Shown here: piece after piece, positions 21,711 through 23,743 of the stretch
Position numbering within the stretch: position 1 is the stretch's first letter
Layout of the letters: every line of letters begins with the position of its first letter
Source: Oscillospiraceae bacterium
GTDB taxonomy: Bacteria > Bacillota > Clostridia > Oscillospirales > Ruminococcaceae
Direction: 5' to 3'
Length of the DNA stretch: 23,743 bases
Assembly: GCA_029062865.1 (NCBI GenBank)
Contig: JAIDPG010000368.1
Coordinates: 1-23,743, forward strand
Notes under the pieces: model-generated
Database searches by the model: none
Seen by the model: only the letters and a program-made list of their open reading frames with translations
Told to the model about the DNA's origin: nothing
Made by a program: the position numbers and the translations under genes

Positions 21711-22414
21711 TCGTATATCCTCGAATACTCCTCCGTAAACGAGCCGTCCGCGTTGTACAGCACAAGCGGCTTCTCGACCGTCATTCCGGGGTTCGCGCCC
21801 TTTTTGCCGCTGATGAGAAACAGCCACGGCTTGGCGTTTATGTCGTTGAACACGAACGTTATTGACTTCGGCTCGATCTTGCTTTCGCGCATCGCGCAGA
21901 TCACGTCGGAAAGCCTCTCGGGGCGGTGGCACATTTTCAGAAAACCGCCGTATTTCAGCAGCTTCGCCGCCGTCGCGCAGACATCGTTGATGTTGCACTT
22001 AAGCTCGTGCCGCGCGATCTGCTGCGCCTCGGAGCCCTTTAAAAATCCCGAGTTTTCGGCCATATACGGCGGGTTGGCGGTGACGATATCCGCGCTTTCA
22101 AACGGTATCATATCCTGCGAAATTTCGCGAAGGTCGCATAAAACCGGCTTTATATTCTCCAGCGAATTTTCCGCGATCGTCATTTTGAGAAGCTCGTTGG
22201 CTTCCTCCTGAATTTCCACCGCGTAAATCAGTTTGGGGTCGACGTTCTTTCGGAAAATCAGCGGGATTATCCCGCAGCCCGTGCACAGGTCAACGACGAC
22301 GCTCGACTTCCGAACGCCCGCGTAACGAGCAAGCAGAAACGCGTCCGTGCCGAAGCGGTGATCCTTCGAGACGTACATTTTTATGCTTCCGAGCTGGAAC
22401 GCTTCCGTTTCCAT
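21707..22414 (-). CDS. tRNA1(Val) A37 N6-methyltransferase-like protein
   Basis: SAM-dependent adenine-N6 methyltransferase of the TrmN6/YfiC group, which modifies A37 of tRNA1(Val) in Escherichia coli. 235 residues from ATG 22414; a GTG four codons upstream (22426) is also possible. Motif I is V-V-V-D-L-C-T-G-C-G-I-I-P (39-51), the acidic SAM residue is in Y-A-V-E-I-Q near 64-69, and the catalytic N-P-P-Y is at 114-117. The front D-H-R-F-G-T-D-A-F-L-L-A is typical of this group. Substrate in this organism is inferred from family only. In many Bacillota the gene lies next to rsmI; here one unknown gene intervenes. Confidence 0.9.
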   Translation of the reverse strand: METEAFQLGSIKMYVSKDHRFGTDAFLLARYAGVRKSSVVVDLCTGCGIIPLIFRKNVDPKLIYAVEIQEEANELLKMTIAENSLENIKPVLCDLREISQDMIPFESADIVTANPPYMAENSGFLKGSEAQQIARHELKCNINDVCATAAKLLKYGGFLKMCHRPERLSDVICAMRESKIEPKSITFVFNDINAKPWLFLISGKKGANPGMTVEKPLVLYNADGSFTEEYSRIYE

Positions 22415-22437
22415 ATTACAGCTCACCCTTCCCGACC

Positions 22438-22899
22438 TTAGCTCTCAACGGGAACACCGAATGAGCCATCATTATAGTCATTCATCTTATCCAAGTCCGC
22501 CTTCAATTCAAAGTCTACGGCGAAAATATCAAACACAACGTCATACGTAAACACGCGAAAGTGCTTGTAGATCGACTTGTCGAAATCCTCGCGTATCGGG
22601 AATTCCTCAAGCCGCTCGCTGTTTTCGATCGCGGTGAAGTCGCTGTGATCGAGATACCCCGTGCCGCAAAGATTTTCATAAGTATCAAGCTCGCACGCAA
22701 AGTGCGCGATCACCCGATGAAACACAAGCGTATAGGGTATCCATTTTTCAGCACGTATCTTTGACGCAAGCCGCCCGTTTATCTCGCCCGTGAACGTCAG
22801 CGAATCAACGCTGTCAAGCGTTACCGTATCAATATAGATACAGTCGCGCCCGTTAAGAATTCCAAGCCTTTTGTCTTCTATATCAATGATCTTTTCCAT
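22438..22899 (-). CDS. Hypothetical acidic soluble protein
   Basis: 153 residues, no signal peptide or membrane segment. ATG 22899 is preceded by AGGATAAAGG. The centre W-I-P-Y-T-L-V-F-H-R-V-I-A-H-F-A-C-E-L-D and the end F-T-Y-D-V-V-F-D-I-F-A look like a beta-rich fold. Strongly acidic. I cannot assign a family. It is four bases after the potassium channel gene, so it is in the same transcript. Confidence 0.75.
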   Translation of the reverse strand: MEKIIDIEDKRLGILNGRDCIYIDTVTLDSVDSLTFTGEINGRLASKIRAEKWIPYTLVFHRVIAHFACELDTYENLCGTGYLDHSDFTAIENSERLEEFPIREDFDKSIYKHFRVFTYDVVFDIFAVDFELKADLDKMNDYNDGSFGVPVES

Positions 22900-22903
22900 A
22901 CCT

Positions 22904-23743
22904 TTATCCTATCAGTATCTGCCCGTCCGGCACCACGATATTCTTCCGTTTCGCGCTGTTGAGTACAAGCGACATCACTAGCGATACGGGTCCCACTCTT
23001 CCGATAAACATCGTGAGGATCAGAAGTATCTTTCCGGCGAGCCCCACGATCCTTAACGTGCCCGCGGAATTCCCCGTCGTTGAGAACGCGCTCACCGCGT
23101 CGAACAAACACTGCACCGCGCCGACATCCGAGCCCTCCGGAATGGAGAAGTAAAGCACGACAAAGCATACCGCAACCGCGATCATCGACAGCAGCGAGAT
23201 AACCATAGCGCGGTAAACAGTAAGCTTGTCGATTTTATGGCGGAATATTTCCACGTCGTTCATGTTGCGGATATATGAAACAACGGTCATAATGATGACC
23301 ATCAGCGTCGTTACCTTGATCCCGCCGCCCGTAGAGCCGGGCGCCGCGCCGATAAACATCAGCAAAATCGCCCCAAGCTGCGAGAACTCGGACATATCGC
23401 TTGTCTTTATGTTTTCAAAGCCCGAACACCTCGTATTGACAGAGCAGTAAAACGAATTGAGGAGCTTTTGCCCAAACGGCATATCCTTCATAGTTAAAGG
23501 ATTGTTCCACTCGGCGATGAGAAAGAACACCGTTCCCGATACGATAAGTATTCCCGTCATGACAAGCACTACCTTCGAGTGAAGACTGAGTTTTTTGCGC
23601 GTTTTCATATTGAGGAAGTTTTCCCACACGATAAAGCCCAAGCCCCCGACGATCGTCAGCACCGCGAGAGTTATCAGCACCGCGGCGTTATCCTGATAGG
23701 TCATCAGGCTTGTGAACTCGCCCTCCATTCCCGTGAGGTCGAA
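22904..23743 (-). CDS. KtrB/TrkH-type potassium uptake subunit, C-terminal part
   Basis: Membrane channel subunit for Na+- or H+-linked K+ uptake, normally gated by a cytoplasmic RCK protein (KtrA/TrkA). 279 residues are in the window and the frame runs off the edge; an internal ATG at 23728 is not the start, because F-D-L-T-G before it continues the conserved G-F-D-L region. Visible are two pore-loop regions, N-T-R-C-S-G-F (third) and F-D-A-V-S-A-F-S-T-T-G-N-S-A-G-T-L (fourth), the intramembrane-loop motif G-A-A-P-G-S-T-G-G-G-I-K-V-T-T, and about six membrane helices. The family C-terminus, P-D-G-Q-I-L-I-G, is complete, so truncation is only by the window. The usual ktrA partner is not downstream. 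Confidence 0.94.
   Translation of the reverse strand, partial: FDLTGMEGEFTSLMTYQDNAAVLITLAVLTIVGGLGFIVWENFLNMKTRKKLSLHSKVVLVMTGILIVSGTVFFLIAEWNNPLTMKDMPFGQKLLNSFYCSVNTRCSGFENIKTSDMSEFSQLGAILLMFIGAAPGSTGGGIKVTTLMVIIMTVVSYIRNMNDVEIFRHKIDKLTVYRAMVISLLSMIAVAVCFVVLYFSIPEGSDVGAVQCLFDAVSAFSTTGNSAGTLRIVGLAGKILLILTMFIGRVGPVSLVMSLVLNSAKRKNIVVPDGQILIG

Overview
The window looks like chromosomal DNA from a member of the Bacillota, most likely an anaerobic Clostridia/Oscillospirales-type bacterium. The evidence is strong GGAGG-type ribosome binding sites, TTG and CTG starts, lipobox lipoproteins, a long-form hibernation promoting factor, a YugP-type membrane peptidase and a KtrB/TrkH-type potassium channel. 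G+C is above half by eye, with intergenic DNA rich in GC hairpins. The organism call is inference. I saw no tRNA, rRNA, insertion sequence, CRISPR array or phage gene.

Layout, plus strand: (1) 1-2423 is a compact operon of a TetR regulator, an ABC ATPase and an FtsX-like permease. (2) 2616-3755 is a secreted lipoprotein with its own sigma-A-type promoter and an intrinsic terminator. (3) 3862-12156 is the most interesting part, one probable operon behind a near-consensus promoter: an AlgI/DltB-like MBOAT acyltransferase, three consecutive DHHW (AlgJ/AlgX-like) proteins, an FkbH-type HAD acyl-loading enzyme (split by a frameshift), an acyl carrier protein and a bitopic membrane protein. (4) 12380-15115 holds a YugP-like zinc peptidase, an MBL-fold hydrolase, a flavodoxin-like reductase and an unknown protein. 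(5) 15116-15537 is a GC-rich palindromic region plus the hpf promoter and leader. (6) 15538-16703 holds hpf and an unknown gene, ending in a bidirectional terminator at 16716-16746.

Minus strand: 16745-18138 holds a YgjP-like metalloprotease (probably starting at CTG 17440) and a membrane-anchored XRE regulator with its own promoter. 18256-23743 is a tightly packed run beginning outside the window with ktrB/trkH, followed by an unknown protein, a TrmN6-like methyltransferase, a tandem-duplicated unknown protein, rsmI, two very small proteins, an isochorismatase-like protein lacking its cysteine, and two unknown proteins.

How the genes may work together: the region-3 operon has the logic of the dlt system (carrier protein, loading enzyme, MBOAT channel/transferase, extracytoplasmic SGNH-like partner), but an FkbH-type enzyme stands where DltA would be. 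FkbH enzymes are known to load glyceryl groups from 1,3-bisphosphoglycerate onto carrier proteins. The hypothesis is therefore an envelope-modifying system that decorates an extracellular polymer with an ACP-borne glyceryl or related hydroxyacyl group. A family of TTTTCCCCGCC palindromes lies between several of these genes and also downstream of hpf.
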